From the NCBI GenBank assembly GCA_024710005.1, contig JANJVQ010000032.1:45197-109196 (forward strand): a stretch of DNA of 64,000 nucleotides. Direction: 5' to 3'. This document shows, piece after piece, positions 23,743 to 33,651 of the stretch. Source of the stretch: Paludibacter sp. (lineage in GTDB: Bacteria > Bacteroidota > Bacteroidia > Bacteroidales > Paludibacteraceae). The position numbers and the translations under genes are program-made. Within the stretch, counting starts at the first letter, position 1, and each line of letters begins with the position of its first letter. The notes under the pieces are model-generated. The model was not told the DNA's origin. It saw only the letters and a list, made by a program, of their open reading frames with translations, and made no database searches.

Positions 23743-24351
23743 TCATTCCACTAACTCCCCTGCCCCTTCCCGTATAATCTCAGGTTCCTCTCCCGTGCAA
23801 TCCACAATCGTTGAAGTAGTCGTGCCGCCATACCCTCCATCAATCACCAGTTCAACCTGAGAACCAAAACGTTCTTCAATAAGCTCCGGATCAGCGATGT
23901 ATTCGAGGGTATCTTCATCGGTAAAGACAGAACTTACCATGATGGGATTGCCCAGTTCGCGGACGATATCGAGGGCGATATTATTGCCCGGCATGCGAAT
24001 GCCTACGACTTTTTTATTTTTGAATAATTTGGGAAGCCGGTTACTGCCATTCAGCAGAAAAGTAAAAGGTCCGGGCAGGTTCTTTTTCATCAGCTTGAAA
24101 GCATAATCATCCATTTTGGCATATTCGCTGATTTGACTCATCTCGTGGCAGACAAAGGATAGATCTGCTTTGCGGATGTCCTTTTCTTTTAAACGCACGA
24201 TGGCTTCCACCGCACGGGCATTGAAAATATCGCACCCGAAAGCATATACCGTATCGGTCGGAAAGATGATGATTCCTCCGTTACGCAAGACCTCAACGAC
24301 TTTCTGAATCTGTTGAGGACTGGGATTATCTTCGTATATTCTGATCAGCAT
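23743..24351 (-). CDS. L-threonylcarbamoyladenylate synthase (Sua5/YciO/YrdC family)
   Basis: YrdC-fold protein of 202 residues. Family members make threonylcarbamoyl-AMP for the t6A modification of ANN-decoding tRNAs. Signatures are GGIIIFPTDTVYAFGCDIFN (about residue 29), KEKDIRKADLSFVCH, the GPFTFLL segment (about 94) and VGIRMPGN (about 116), with a C-terminal TTTSTIVDC. It lacks the extra Sua5 C-terminal domain, and KADLSF in place of KP+ suggests the YciO-like side of the family, so the exact activity is less certain. It starts 1 bp after the MATE gene, so the two are co-transcribed. Confidence 0.88.
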   Translation of the reverse strand: MLIRIYEDNPSPQQIQKVVEVLRNGGIIIFPTDTVYAFGCDIFNARAVEAIVRLKEKDIRKADLSFVCHEMSQISEYAKMDDYAFKLMKKNLPGPFTFLLNGSNRLPKLFKNKKVVGIRMPGNNIALDIVRELGNPIMVSSVFTDEDTLEYIADPELIEERFGSQVELVIDGGYGGTTTSTIVDCTGEEPEIIREGAGELVE

Positions 24352-24352
24352 A

Positions 24353-25675
24353 TTACAATACTTTCTTTTGCCAGTTTCCTTTTCGTAAATAAATATAGGC
24401 GCCGATGCCTAATACCGACCAATAAACAAACTCCGACATCCAGACGATATAGACTGGCTGTGGGTTTATGATGGCCGTGTAATAAACATACGAAAGATAG
24501 AAAAACAAGGTGCCGAATTCAATAATGAAAGCTGTTTTGGTATTACCTGTTCCGGAAATGGAATGAAACAAGATACTTCCTACCGCGCAGAAAATCATCG
24601 CTATGGAAACCACTTTCATGACGGGAATAGAAGCTGCAACCAATCCGGGATCGTTCGTGTAAATCTGAGCGAACAACTCCGGAAAGAAAAAGGTAAAAAC
24701 CATCAGCGGAGTAACCAATACAACGACTACACCCAACATTTTATGAATAAAGGGGATCACATCCTGTCTCCTGTCGGCCCCAATCAGGTTGCTCACCATG
24801 GTACTCACGGTAGTTGCGAGCGCCGAACCCGGAATCATCAGCAACACATATAAACTTCGGCCTATATTCGTGGCTGCCAGCGGTCGCTCTCCCATCCTTT
24901 CGATAAAAATAAAAAACATGAACCAGGTAGAAATGGAGATGAAAAACTGAAACATGATGAAGACCGAAAGCTCCAGTATTTGGCGAATCAGTTTAAAATC
25001 AATTTTCTTAATCGAATATAATTGATATTTTTGGAAGTCATGATGCAGAAAGGTGTACACAATCAGAAAGACTGTTGATGCCGCTTCCGCAATCACAGAA
25101 GCAAGGGCTGCACCGGCAATGCCCATCTCCGGGAATCCCCAGTGACCGAAAATCAGGGCATAGTCGAGCACAACATTGACTGTAGCAGTAATTACAGCCG
25201 AACCGGTCAGCACCGACGTATTGGTAACCCCGACAAACATTCCCCTGAACATCACGTTGATAAAGGCAAAGATAAAACTCCACTTCCGCCAGTCGAGATA
25301 TTCCAGCGAAGCCTGATAAATATGATCTGAACTCACTAAGTATTTCATGATATCGGCATTGAACAGCCACGAGAAAATAAGGAAGAAAGCCGACAGCAGC
25401 AGGATAAAAAACATCCCATTGTTGAAAATCGGACCTACTTCCGCATATTTACCTTCACCATTGCGCCGGCCGATGATGATTTGTGTTCCCTGACTGAAAC
25501 CAAAACCAATGACAAAAATAGCCAGAAAATACACCCCGCCAATGGCTGAGCCTCCCAACGCAACTTCACTCACACGCCCGAGAAAGGCCGTATCCGTCAC
25601 GTTGATGATGTTCTGTACCAGCAAAGTCAGAAACACCGGATAAGTTACTTTGAATATATTTTTAGCTGAAAGCAT
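24353..25675 (-). CDS. MATE family multidrug/toxic compound exporter
   Basis: Integral membrane exporter of 440 residues with about twelve hydrophobic segments. It begins IFKVTYPVFLTLLVQNIINVTDTAFLGRVSE, the classical MATE opening with the conserved Asp of TDTAFLG. The second half starts near residue 235 (LELSVFIMFQFFISISTWFMFF). MATE proteins export cationic compounds using Na+ or H+ gradients; the substrate is not readable. It is divergent from the alpha-2-macroglobulin-like gene, with overlapping promoter elements in between, and leads a two-gene operon with the Sua5-type gene. Confidence 0.92.
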   Translation of the reverse strand: MLSAKNIFKVTYPVFLTLLVQNIINVTDTAFLGRVSEVALGGSAIGGVYFLAIFVIGFGFSQGTQIIIGRRNGEGKYAEVGPIFNNGMFFILLLSAFFLIFSWLFNADIMKYLVSSDHIYQASLEYLDWRKWSFIFAFINVMFRGMFVGVTNTSVLTGSAVITATVNVVLDYALIFGHWGFPEMGIAGAALASVIAEAASTVFLIVYTFLHHDFQKYQLYSIKKIDFKLIRQILELSVFIMFQFFISISTWFMFFIFIERMGERPLAATNIGRSLYVLLMIPGSALATTVSTMVSNLIGADRRQDVIPFIHKMLGVVVVLVTPLMVFTFFFPELFAQIYTNDPGLVAASIPVMKVVSIAMIFCAVGSILFHSISGTGNTKTAFIIEFGTLFFYLSYVYYTAIINPQPVYIVWMSEFVYWSVLGIGAYIYLRKGNWQKKVL

Positions 25676-25696
25676 AGTTGCGTTTTTTGAATGAAA

Positions 25697-25729
25697 GTTG
25701 CAAAGATATTAATTTTAGCGTTAACTTTG
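25697..25729 (+). promoter_or_regulatory. Overlapping divergent promoter elements (MATE / alpha-2-macroglobulin)
   Basis: Plus strand: GTTG at 25697-25700, 21 bp, then TAACTTTG at 25722-25729 (-7 type), 141 bp before the alpha-2-macroglobulin-like gene. Minus strand: CAAAGATA at 25701-25708 reads TATCTTTG, a -7 box for the MATE gene, 26 bp before its start codon. The two sets overlap, so they may exclude each other. Confidence 0.55.
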
Positions 25730-25870
25730 TCACCATCTTATTGCAATGTGCATCAAAACAAGAAACTATAATTTAATATGATTACACAGGACCAAACCAT
25801 ATAGTTTACATATGGTTTTATCATTCCGGGTTATTAATATTATCAATCACGAAAAACGAAAATTAAACGA

Positions 25871-28800
25871 ATGAAAAAATATATTATCAATTCTATCTTG
25901 CTGATCTCACTTTTAATAATAACAGTCAGCATCACTGCCCAAAACACCCAAACTTGGGAAAAAGTTGATCAACTGATAGAAAAAGATTTGCCTGAGTCGG
26001 CATTGAAAGCAATAGACTCCATTAGTCGCATTGCCGAAGCAACCAACAACCAACAGGAACAAATCAAGGTCAGGTTATACCGTTATCGTATTCAAACAGA
26101 GAAAGAACCCGACACTGCACCAGCTGTATTGAAAGACTTTGAGCAGTTCGCCGATGCTTTTGAACCCTCAGCAATAAAGCAATTGTTGTTTTGCATGGCA
26201 GCGGAAATGTATCATAACTACTATCAAAATAAGCGTTTCGAGATTGACCGGAGGACAGATGTGGCCGGCTTGCTACCCCAAAACATAGAAACATGGAGCA
26301 AAAATCATTTTCAGCAAAAGGTAAAATCTTTGATTGATGAAGCATGGAAGGAACAACGAATCAGTCAACAAACTGACATAGAAAGCCTGCAAAAACTGTT
26401 TGTTTTTCAGTCAGAAAAAAAAGAAGATATAAATACAACACCTACTTTGTTTGATTATATTGCCTATAAAAGAATTGATCTGGCAGAAGCATGGAAAGAT
26501 GAAAAAACCGTTCAGGAAACATACAAGAAATTAATTCAATTCCGAAAAACACAAGGTGATACCAACCTAACCGTTTTAGCCGAAATAAATTATCTTGATT
26601 ATCTACATGGACAATCCGACTCCCAAACTTTTATTCAAAAGGCAGATAGTCTGGAACAGGTTTACCAGCGCGATCCGGCAGTAGTAGAAATCATGGTACA
26701 AAAAGCCAGGCATTATCTGCAAAATGCTGAAATTCCTCAACACAAGAAAATTGCACATGACATCTGTAGAAAAGGCATTGCAACCTATCCTGAATATCCA
26801 CGAATAGGACTATTAACCAACACCCTGAATCAAATCGAAGTACAAACATTGTTTATAAACAGTGCTAAAGATGCTGCCCCTTCTGGTCATTTAAAAATAG
26901 ATTTACGTTCAACCAATATTCCTTCAATCACTATCGAAGTTTATCGTCTAAATACGACTTCAAAAGATTTTGCAAGACATGACATTAATAATAGAATTAA
27001 TCCTGACAAAGAAGTATTTGACAAAGCGCTGATTGAAACATTTACAATCAACATGCCTCTGAATGAAAACTTCGAGGAAGTGGACACCATTTTTCACTTA
27101 CCAACAAAAGATTACGGAATCTACGCATTTATCGCCTATCCTTCGGGCAAACCGGAGAAAGATGTGATGACCCAAGCGTATTATACAGTCACCGATTTGA
27201 CATTCATCAAAAGAACCATTTCAGAAGATAAAAGTGCATATTATGTATTGGATCGCATCACCGGAAAGCAAATGAAACAGGTTGAAATAACCACCTATTC
27301 ATACAAATGGTCAGGTAATCAATATGAAATGACATTTGTTGCAACAGGTAAAACCAATTCCAAGGGTTATATTGAATTACCCCGTTTGAAGTCCAATGGT
27401 AATGAAATTATCCTGTTGAAGAAGAATGATGATCGATATTTTTCTAAGTTTTCATATTCAAATTATTTCAACTCATCAGATCCCACTGAAACTACTCAGC
27501 AGCACATAAACATTTTCACTGACAGAGCTATTTATCGACCCGGGCAAACTGTTTATTTTAAAGCCATTGCCTACGAAATGGACAGTAAGAAACAGGAAGT
27601 CACAGCCAATAAAAACATCCGATTTGAACTCATGGATACCAATGGCAAAAGTATCAATCAACTTGAACTACGTACCAATGAATTCGGTTCGGCATCAGGT
27701 AGTTTTGTATTGCCTTCAGGCGGATTAAATGGTAATTTTCAGATTCGGGCGGATAACCGGCATGCTGTCAATTTCTTAGTAGAAGAATACAAAAGACCCA
27801 CGTTTGAAGTCACTGCAAAACAACCGGTTGATGAAATTATTTTTGGTGAAACAGTCACGCTGAAAGGCGAAGTAAAAGCTTTTGCAGGTTATTCACTACC
27901 TGACACAAAAGTTAAATATGTTATCAACCGTTATGTGCATCCTTTCTGGCGCTGGTTTCCACCTATCCGCACAGAAGCAATGGTTGCTTCCGGTGAAACT
28001 ACTACCGATACAAATGGTCAATATTCCATAGAATTTACACCGGAAAAAGACAAAAACATACGCGACAGCAAGATAAAACAAGCCTATCGCTATACCATTA
28101 CCATAGACGCCACTGATTCCAAAGGAGAAAGTCAGCAAACTATCACCCACTTGTCGGTAAGCGAACAGTCCTTGTTTATCCTGGCTAACATACCTGAACT
28201 GTTGGACAAGCAAGACTCTGTAAAATTTAAAGTCACCACGCAAAACATAGCCGGGGAGAAGATACACAAGTCAATTCGCTATCAGCTTTTCAGTCTGAAA
28301 GAAACAACCGATTACAGGGAAAATCTGAAATCTGATACAGCATTTATGACCGACAAGCAAATGACTGAAGGCACCTACGACACCCAATCTGCACATTTAA
28401 AGCTAAATCTGAAGAAATACCCATCCGGCAGGTACAAACTCATCTTTACTACCGATGACAAGCATGGTAACCCGGTAGAATCCGAGCATATCTTTATTTT
28501 ATATGATAAAAAAGACAGACGACCGCCTGTAAAAACTTATGTTTGGTTACCTGAAGATCTGTTCGAAAGTCTGGTTGGAGAAAAGGTCAATATACATTTC
28601 GGCACATCCGTTAAATGTGCGCATGTGCTGATGGAGGTTAAGTATGGGAATGAGTTGATTAGTTCCCATTGGATCCGGATGAACAACAACATCCGCACTT
28701 TCAGTATTCCTTTTGCAGCAAAACACAGAGCAGGCATCACGGTTGACTTTACATTTGTCAGAGATGAACAATTATTTCAGAAAACTATTCGCATTACCGA

Positions 28801-31642
28801 AAAAATCATCGAAAAGAAACTAACTCCTAAGTTGACCATTTTCAAAGATAAATTACTTCCCGGAGAAATCACGACATGGACAGTTAACATCCCTGAAGTA
28901 GCGACAAAAGGTAAAATTGCCGAATTACTTGCCGGCATGTACGATGCATCACTCGATGAACTGAAACCAAACAAGTGGTTCTTTAGTCCGGTATACAGAA
29001 AAGCATTTCCAGGTAGTTATTACTGGTTTGATTATCATAATTACCAGCAGGTAAATCCTGTATATATTATGAATAGAATGTTAGAAACTCCTCTACATTT
29101 CAAAGCCAGATTAAATTGGTTTGATTTAAATTTAAACAGTTTAGGACAGGATAAAATAATGATAAAAGGCAATGTAACCCGAACCAGGTCCGTAAAAGCC
29201 GGCATGGTTGGAATTGAAACTACTCGTCAAATAGTTAGTCTCTCTGAAGCTGAATTAAAATTCAATGATCACATTTCACAAGCAGATATAACACAAATTC
29301 AATCGACTCAACCACCCCGCATCCGCAGTAATTTCAACGAAACCGTTTTCTTTTACCCGCATCTGCAAGGCGACAACACTGGCAATTATCAGTTTAGTTT
29401 CACCATGCCGGAGAGTTTGACCCGCTGGAACCTGAAGATGCTGGCACATACGAAAGACCTGTATTTCGGTCAGGCCGAAGCACAGCTTATCACCCAGCAA
29501 GACCTGATGGTACAGCTCAACATGCCCCGGTTCGTGCGACAATCGGATAAACTCACCTTGCAGGCAAGTTTGGTAAATCTGTCGGATAAAGCACTAAAAG
29601 CCAATGTCAAACTGACTTTCATCGACCCGACAACCGATCAACCTGTACTGCTGAACGATACGAATATGTATGTGGTGGATGTCCCTGCTGATGGAAAACC
29701 GCTTACTTTATCCTGGGATGTGAGTGGTTTTGATCAATACGAATGGCTGATTTGCAAGGTAGTGGCTGATGCCGGTAATTTTTCAGATGGCGAACAACGC
29801 TATTTGGCGATATTACCCGATAAGGTGCTTGTCACCGAAAGCTACCCGGTTTTCATGGGTAACGAAACCACCAAAGAATTCAAGTTTGATTCTATTCAAT
29901 CAATTATTGATAAGGTAGATACCCGTCAGCTCACCTTTGAATTCAGCGCCAATCCGGTGTGGTATGCCATTCAGGCCTTACCTGCACTCGCTGAACCACA
30001 GAGTGAAAACGCCATCGATTACTTCATCGCCTGGTATGTTAACGTTTTGGCCGGTAAGATTATAACGGATAACCCACGCATCAAAGCAATATTCGAACAG
30101 ACTAAGCAAACAGAACCCGGCAGTCTTCAATCTGCCCTGAATAAAAATCAGGAGTTGAAAAACATCCTGCTCGAGGAAACACCCTGGCTGACAGAAGCAA
30201 AAAACGAAACAGAGCAACAACAGCGCATCGCATTGCTTTTCGACTTGAATCAGCAAGAACAATTAAAGTCAAGGTATTTAGATAAACTTTCGACACTACA
30301 ATTACCAAATGGCGCTTTCTCCTGGTTCGATGGCATGGGTGAAAGTCGCTGGGTGACCCAGTTTATTGCCGAAGGTTTGCTGAAGGCACGCGAATTTACC
30401 GACATCAATATTATTAACAGGATGTTAGGACCCGCCATGAATTACCTCGAAGGCCAAATTACCAAAGACTATCTGCAAGTGAAAAAGCAAGTGAAAGATT
30501 ATGAAAAAAAGATGAATATCAATTCTCTCCAATTGCATTTTCTTTCTTTGCGGACAAAAATAAATGCACCCGAAATATCTGCCGACTCCAAAGAAGCCAT
30601 GGTGTTCTATATAAAAGAGACAGAGCAATACTACAACAAATTCGATCTGTACGACAAAGCATTGGCTGCAATGATTCTACATCACGCCAACAAACCAGTT
30701 GCCGTGGATGTGATTATCAAATCACTGAAAGAGAACTCCTTGCGTACAACAGATAAAGGCATGTACTGGTCTAAAAACACAGCCGGCTATCGATGGAACG
30801 AGCGTCCTATAAGCGTACAGGTAAAGCTGATGGAAGCATTTAACTTAGTCCCGGGTAATGAAACCGAATTGGCGCTAATGAAAACCTGGCTGCTGCGTCA
30901 GAAACAAACCCAACAATGGGAATCGCCGGTTGCTTCTGTGAATGCAATTTACGCGCTCACCGGCATCGGCAACAACCTGCTGAACAATAAACAGTCATTC
31001 AGCATAACCGCCGGCAAGAAGACTTTTAACACCAATCAGGGCATTCCCGGAACAGGTTATATTAAACAAACACTCGCTAAAGAAGATATCAAAGTGGGCA
31101 TCACGATTAGCCGGGTTAATCTGCCTGAAGCAGCTTCACCTGCCTGGGGTGCCTTGTACTGGCAATATTATCAGGACATGGACAAAGTAAGATCATCGGG
31201 TAGTGCCTTACAGGTAGAAAAACAATTATTCGTGGAACGCATCGTGGATAACCGCAAGACACTCTTCCCCATCAACGGGCAAAACGTAAATGCAACCATG
31301 CAAAGCATCCAAAAGGGAGACAAACTTATCGCGAGAATGGTGGTTACGACCGACCGGGATTTGGAATTCGTAGTCCTGAAAGACAACAGGGCAGCCAACC
31401 TCGAACCCGTTAGCCAACTCTCCGGATGCAGTTGGAAAGAAGGAGTTGTTTACTACCGGACTGTAAAGGATGCCTCTACGCAATACTTTTTCAGTCACTT
31501 ACCCAAAGGTACCTATGTGTTTGAAGATGAATACTTCGTGAATGCCACCGGCAATTTCTCCGGCGGAACGGCATCCATTCAATGTTTGTATGCGCCGGAG
31601 TTTGTTGGGGTGGGGAAAGGTGAACGGGTTGAAATACGTTAA
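25871..31642 (+). CDS. Alpha-2-macroglobulin-like family protein (Bacteroidota type)
   Basis: Very large secreted or periplasmic protein of 1,923 residues. It has a signal peptide (MKKYIINSILLISLLIITVS, cleavage after ITAQ). An N-terminal helical region (about 25-330) is followed by macroglobulin domains with the MG2-like hallmark TDRAIYRPGQTVYFKAIA (about residue 550). The bait/A2M region has FFYPHLQGDNTGNYQFSFTMPESLTRWNL (split here: FFYPHLQ … FTMPESLTRWN, about 1160-1185), and an alpha-toroid (about 1370-1700) follows. Where thioester forms carry CxEQ, this one reads ALAEPQSENAIDYF, so no thioester can form. Such proteins are thought to trap proteases or act in envelope defence. No penicillin-binding partner lies next to it. 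Confidence 0.9.
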   Translation: MKKYIINSILLISLLIITVSITAQNTQTWEKVDQLIEKDLPESALKAIDSISRIAEATNNQQEQIKVRLYRYRIQTEKEPDTAPAVLKDFEQFADAFEPSAIKQLLFCMAAEMYHNYYQNKRFEIDRRTDVAGLLPQNIETWSKNHFQQKVKSLIDEAWKEQRISQQTDIESLQKLFVFQSEKKEDINTTPTLFDYIAYKRIDLAEAWKDEKTVQETYKKLIQFRKTQGDTNLTVLAEINYLDYLHGQSDSQTFIQKADSLEQVYQRDPAVVEIMVQKARHYLQNAEIPQHKKIAHDICRKGIATYPEYPRIGLLTNTLNQIEVQTLFINSAKDAAPSGHLKIDLRSTNIPSITIEVYRLNTTSKDFARHDINNRINPDKEVFDKALIETFTINMPLNENFEEVDTIFHLPTKDYGIYAFIAYPSGKPEKDVMTQAYYTVTDLTFIKRTISEDKSAYYVLDRITGKQMKQVEITTYSYKWSGNQYEMTFVATGKTNSKGYIELPRLKSNGNEIILLKKNDDRYFSKFSYSNYFNSSDPTETTQQHINIFTDRAIYRPGQTVYFKAIAYEMDSKKQEVTANKNIRFELMDTNGKSINQLELRTNEFGSASGSFVLPSGGLNGNFQIRADNRHAVNFLVEEYKRPTFEVTAKQPVDEIIFGETVTLKGEVKAFAGYSLPDTKVKYVINRYVHPFWRWFPPIRTEAMVASGETTTDTNGQYSIEFTPEKDKNIRDSKIKQAYRYTITIDATDSKGESQQTITHLSVSEQSLFILANIPELLDKQDSVKFKVTTQNIAGEKIHKSIRYQLFSLKETTDYRENLKSDTAFMTDKQMTEGTYDTQSAHLKLNLKKYPSGRYKLIFTTDDKHGNPVESEHIFILYDKKDRRPPVKTYVWLPEDLFESLVGEKVNIHFGTSVKCAHVLMEVKYGNELISSHWIRMNNNIRTFSIPFAAKHRAGITVDFTFVRDEQLFQKTIRITEKIIEKKLTPKLTIFKDKLLPGEITTWTVNIPEVATKGKIAELLAGMYDASLDELKPNKWFFSPVYRKAFPGSYYWFDYHNYQQVNPVYIMNRMLETPLHFKARLNWFDLNLNSLGQDKIMIKGNVTRTRSVKAGMVGIETTRQIVSLSEAELKFNDHISQADITQIQSTQPPRIRSNFNETVFFYPHLQGDNTGNYQFSFTMPESLTRWNLKMLAHTKDLYFGQAEAQLITQQDLMVQLNMPRFVRQSDKLTLQASLVNLSDKALKANVKLTFIDPTTDQPVLLNDTNMYVVDVPADGKPLTLSWDVSGFDQYEWLICKVVADAGNFSDGEQRYLAILPDKVLVTESYPVFMGNETTKEFKFDSIQSIIDKVDTRQLTFEFSANPVWYAIQALPALAEPQSENAIDYFIAWYVNVLAGKIITDNPRIKAIFEQTKQTEPGSLQSALNKNQELKNILLEETPWLTEAKNETEQQQRIALLFDLNQQEQLKSRYLDKLSTLQLPNGAFSWFDGMGESRWVTQFIAEGLLKAREFTDINIINRMLGPAMNYLEGQITKDYLQVKKQVKDYEKKMNINSLQLHFLSLRTKINAPEISADSKEAMVFYIKETEQYYNKFDLYDKALAAMILHHANKPVAVDVIIKSLKENSLRTTDKGMYWSKNTAGYRWNERPISVQVKLMEAFNLVPGNETELALMKTWLLRQKQTQQWESPVASVNAIYALTGIGNNLLNNKQSFSITAGKKTFNTNQGIPGTGYIKQTLAKEDIKVGITISRVNLPEAASPAWGALYWQYYQDMDKVRSSGSALQVEKQLFVERIVDNRKTLFPINGQNVNATMQSIQKGDKLIARMVVTTDRDLEFVVLKDNRAANLEPVSQLSGCSWKEGVVYYRTVKDASTQYFFSHLPKGTYVFEDEYFVNATGNFSGGTASIQCLYAPEFVGVGKGERVEIR

Positions 31643-31945
31643 AAGCGGAGAGCGGAAAGCGGAAAGTGAATAACTAAATAATGTGTCAATAACTTGGGAC
31701 TTTCCAAAAATGTGTGTTAATTTAAACTTTTTCCGTTTTCCGCTCTCCGTTTTCCGCTTTCAACTCAATTTGTAAAAACATGCAGGCTGTTGAAACCTTT
31801 TTATCTTTTGCTCATTTTTTAAAAGAAAAAGTTTTTATCTTTGTGAGCCGTTGAATTAAAAATGGAATTAATGGCAAGTTGTTTCACTAAAAAACCGTAT
31901 TGCTAAGAAAAATAAGTTTACAAATCATTTAAAAATTTACACATC
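31643..31945. other. Interval between the A2M-like gene and recA with inverted heptamer arrays
   Basis: Heptamers AGCGGAG, AGCGGAA, AGCGGAA, AGTGAAT begin 1 base after the A2M stop (31644-31671). The complementary array (TTCCGTT, TTCCGCT, CTCCGTT, TTCCGCT) lies at 31731-31758, so the transcript could fold into a stem of roughly 20 bp with a loop of about 65 bases. This may serve as terminator or stabiliser. The remainder holds the recA leader and a weak -7 box TATCTTTG at 31836-31843. Its nearest TTTG is 25 bp upstream, longer than the usual 19-21. Confidence 0.6.
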
Positions 31946-32968
31946 ATGTCAGATAAAAAAATGGAAGAAGTTAAGAAACCCTCGTTGGAAAAATTAAAGG
32001 CACTGCAATTGGCCATGGACAAAATAGAAAAAGATCATGGCCGGGGTACCATCATGAAAATGGGAGATAATAAAGTGGAAGAAATTGCCGTCATTCCGAC
32101 CGGTTCGCTGGGATTGGATATCGCCTTAGGAGTAGGTGGTTATCCGCGCGGCAGGGTGATTGAAATCTACGGACCAGAATCGTCGGGTAAAACAACTCTC
32201 GCCATCCATGCCATTGCCGAAGCGCAAAAAGCCGGTGGTATTGCTGCCATCATCGATGCGGAACATGCGTTTGACCGTTCTTATGCCGATAAACTGGGGG
32301 TAAACACAGATGAACTGCTGATTTCACAACCGGATAACGGCGAACAGGCACTCGAAATCGCGGACCAGTTGATTCGCTCTTCTGCTGTCGACATTGTGGT
32401 AATCGACTCGGTAGCTGCCCTGACTCCAAAAGCTGAACTTGAAGGTGACATGGGTGATTCGAAAATGGGTTTACAGGCGCGTCTGATGTCACAGGCACTC
32501 CGCAAGCTGACCGCCAACATCAACAAAACAAACACAACCTGTATCTTCATCAACCAGTTGCGTGATAAAATCGGCGTGATGTTCGGCAATCCGGAAACAA
32601 CTACAGGTGGTAACGCGCTGAAATTCTATGCTTCGGTTCGGTTGGACATCCGCAGGGTTTCTCAGTTGAAAGATGGTGACGAGGCCATCGGTAACCAAAC
32701 CCGCGTGAAAGTGGTGAAGAACAAAGTCGCTCCTCCTTTCCGCAAAGCTGAATTCGATATCATGTTTGGTGAAGGCATCTCCAAAACCGGTGAAATACTT
32801 GACCTCGGTGTTGAATATGGCATCATCAAGAAAAGTGGTTCGTGGTTCAGTTATGGTGAAACCAAAATTGCACAGGGTCGCGATGCGTCTAAAAACGTGA
32901 TTAAAGATAATCCGGAACTGGCTGCTGAATTGGAAGCCAAAATCGTGGAAGCGATAAGAAATAAGTGA
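31946..32968 (+). CDS. recA: Recombinase RecA
   Basis: DNA strand-exchange protein for homologous recombination and SOS induction, 340 residues. Walker A is [10 protein letters not shown] (about residue 71), then [28 protein letters not shown] (Walker B and loop 1 start), the loop 2 region [25 protein letters not shown], and a short acidic-poor C-terminus. The start at 31946 gives the usual N-terminal [19 protein letters not shown]. No LexA-type operator is evident upstream by eye. The TGA stop is followed 1 base later by a heptamer array. Confidence 0.98.
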   Translation: MSDKKMEEVKKPSLEKLKALQLAMDKIEKDHGRGTIMKMGDNKVEEIAVIPTGSLGLDIALGVGGYPRGRVIEIYGPESSGKTTLAIHAIAEAQKAGGIAAIIDAEHAFDRSYADKLGVNTDELLISQPDNGEQALEIADQLIRSSAVDIVVIDSVAALTPKAELEGDMGDSKMGLQARLMSQALRKLTANINKTNTTCIFINQLRDKIGVMFGNPETTTGGNALKFYASVRLDIRRVSQLKDGDEAIGNQTRVKVVKNKVAPPFRKAEFDIMFGEGISKTGEILDLGVEYGIIKKSGSWFSYGETKIAQGRDASKNVIKDNPELAAELEAKIVEAIRNK

Positions 32969-32969
32969 A

Positions 32970-33011
32970 AGCGGAGAACGGAGAACGAATAACTAATAGT
33001 GAATAGTTATT
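32970..33011. repeat. Six tandem heptamers directly after the recA stop
   Basis: AGCGGAG, AACGGAG, AACGAAT, AACTAAT, AGTGAAT, AGTTATT in 7-bp phase, starting 1 base after the stop codon at 32966-32968. The later units are degenerate. Confidence 0.8.
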
Positions 33012-33024
33012 TTTAATTGCGATT

Positions 33025-33132
33025 AAAAAGCAAGCGTGCGTTTACCAAAAAGCAAGCGTGCGTTTTCACAAAAGCAAGCGTGCGTTTACCAAAAAGCAAG
33101 CGTCCTTTTTAGTAAAAGGACGCTTGCTTTTT
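33025..33132. repeat. Four ~22-bp repeats (AAAAAGCAAGCGTGCGTTT) leading into a hairpin
   Basis: Units at 33025-33046, 33047-33069, 33070-33090 and 33091-33113 (the last altered to CGTCC) are followed by the reverse complement of the last unit. The repeat lies between the convergent recA and hydC genes. Confidence 0.9.
33091..33132. terminator. Bidirectional terminator between recA and the hydrogenase operon
   Basis: Perfect 19-bp stem: AAAAAGCAAGCGTCCTTTT at 33091-33109 and its reverse complement at 33114-33132, loop TAGT. The outer A/T runs give a U-tract on either strand, suiting both convergent transcripts. Confidence 0.85.
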
Positions 33133-33140
33133 ATTGAACA

Positions 33141-33650
33141 TCAGGGAGCAATTTCCAATTCCTCTTCTATTTTGATATATTCATCTATTATCCTCCTGAC
33201 TTGCTGAGGAGTAACACGTCCATAAATTTTATCACCTACTGAAACAACAGGTGCTAAACCACAGGCTCCTACGCAACGGATTGAATTCAAACTGAATAAT
33301 CCATCAGTAGATGTTTCTCCCACTCCGATATTCAACCGGCGTTTGAATTCTTCAACAATTAACTCTCCTCCCCTCACATAACAGGCTGTCCCCAGACAAA
33401 TAGAAATATTGTATTTCCCTTTGGGAATCATCGTGAAAAAGGAATAAAATGTAACCACTCCATATACTTTCGCCACCGGAATATTCAATTCATCGGCGAT
33501 GGATTGCTGCACTTCCTCCGGCAAATATCCCAGGTGATGTTGAACTTCATGCAATACATTGATCAGTTCATGTTCATCATGCTTGTATCTCGCGCAAATG
33601 CTTTTAATCAGCACTTCAGCAGTTTCCGATAAATGTGTGTTGATGATCAT
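33141..33650 (-). CDS. hydC: NuoE-like [2Fe-2S] subunit of NAD-linked [FeFe] hydrogenase
   Basis: Thioredoxin-fold [2Fe-2S] protein of 169 residues, the NuoE/HydC subunit that passes electrons between NADH/FMN and the hydrogenase core. Cluster ligands are seen in SICLGTACYVRGG (about residue 93) and SIRCVGACGLAPVVSV (about 131). The helical N-terminus LHEVQHHLGYLPEEVQQSIADEL is typical of NuoE. It is the last gene of the operon and starts 1 bp after the hydA stop. Complex I use is unlikely, since the other nuo genes are absent here. Confidence 0.9.
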   Translation of the reverse strand: MIINTHLSETAEVLIKSICARYKHDEHELINVLHEVQHHLGYLPEEVQQSIADELNIPVAKVYGVVTFYSFFTMIPKGKYNISICLGTACYVRGGELIVEEFKRRLNIGVGETSTDGLFSLNSIRCVGACGLAPVVSVGDKIYGRVTPQQVRRIIDEYIKIEEELEIAP

Positions 33651-33651
33651 A

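Noticed and set aside
31807..31843. Strong recA promoter TTTG…TATCTTTG
   Set aside because: The spacing is 25 bp instead of 19-21, so only the -7 box is kept as a weak candidate.
33025..33113. Possible CRISPR array
   Set aside because: Repeats are contiguous with only 0-1 bp differences in length, with no unique spacers and no cas genes nearby.
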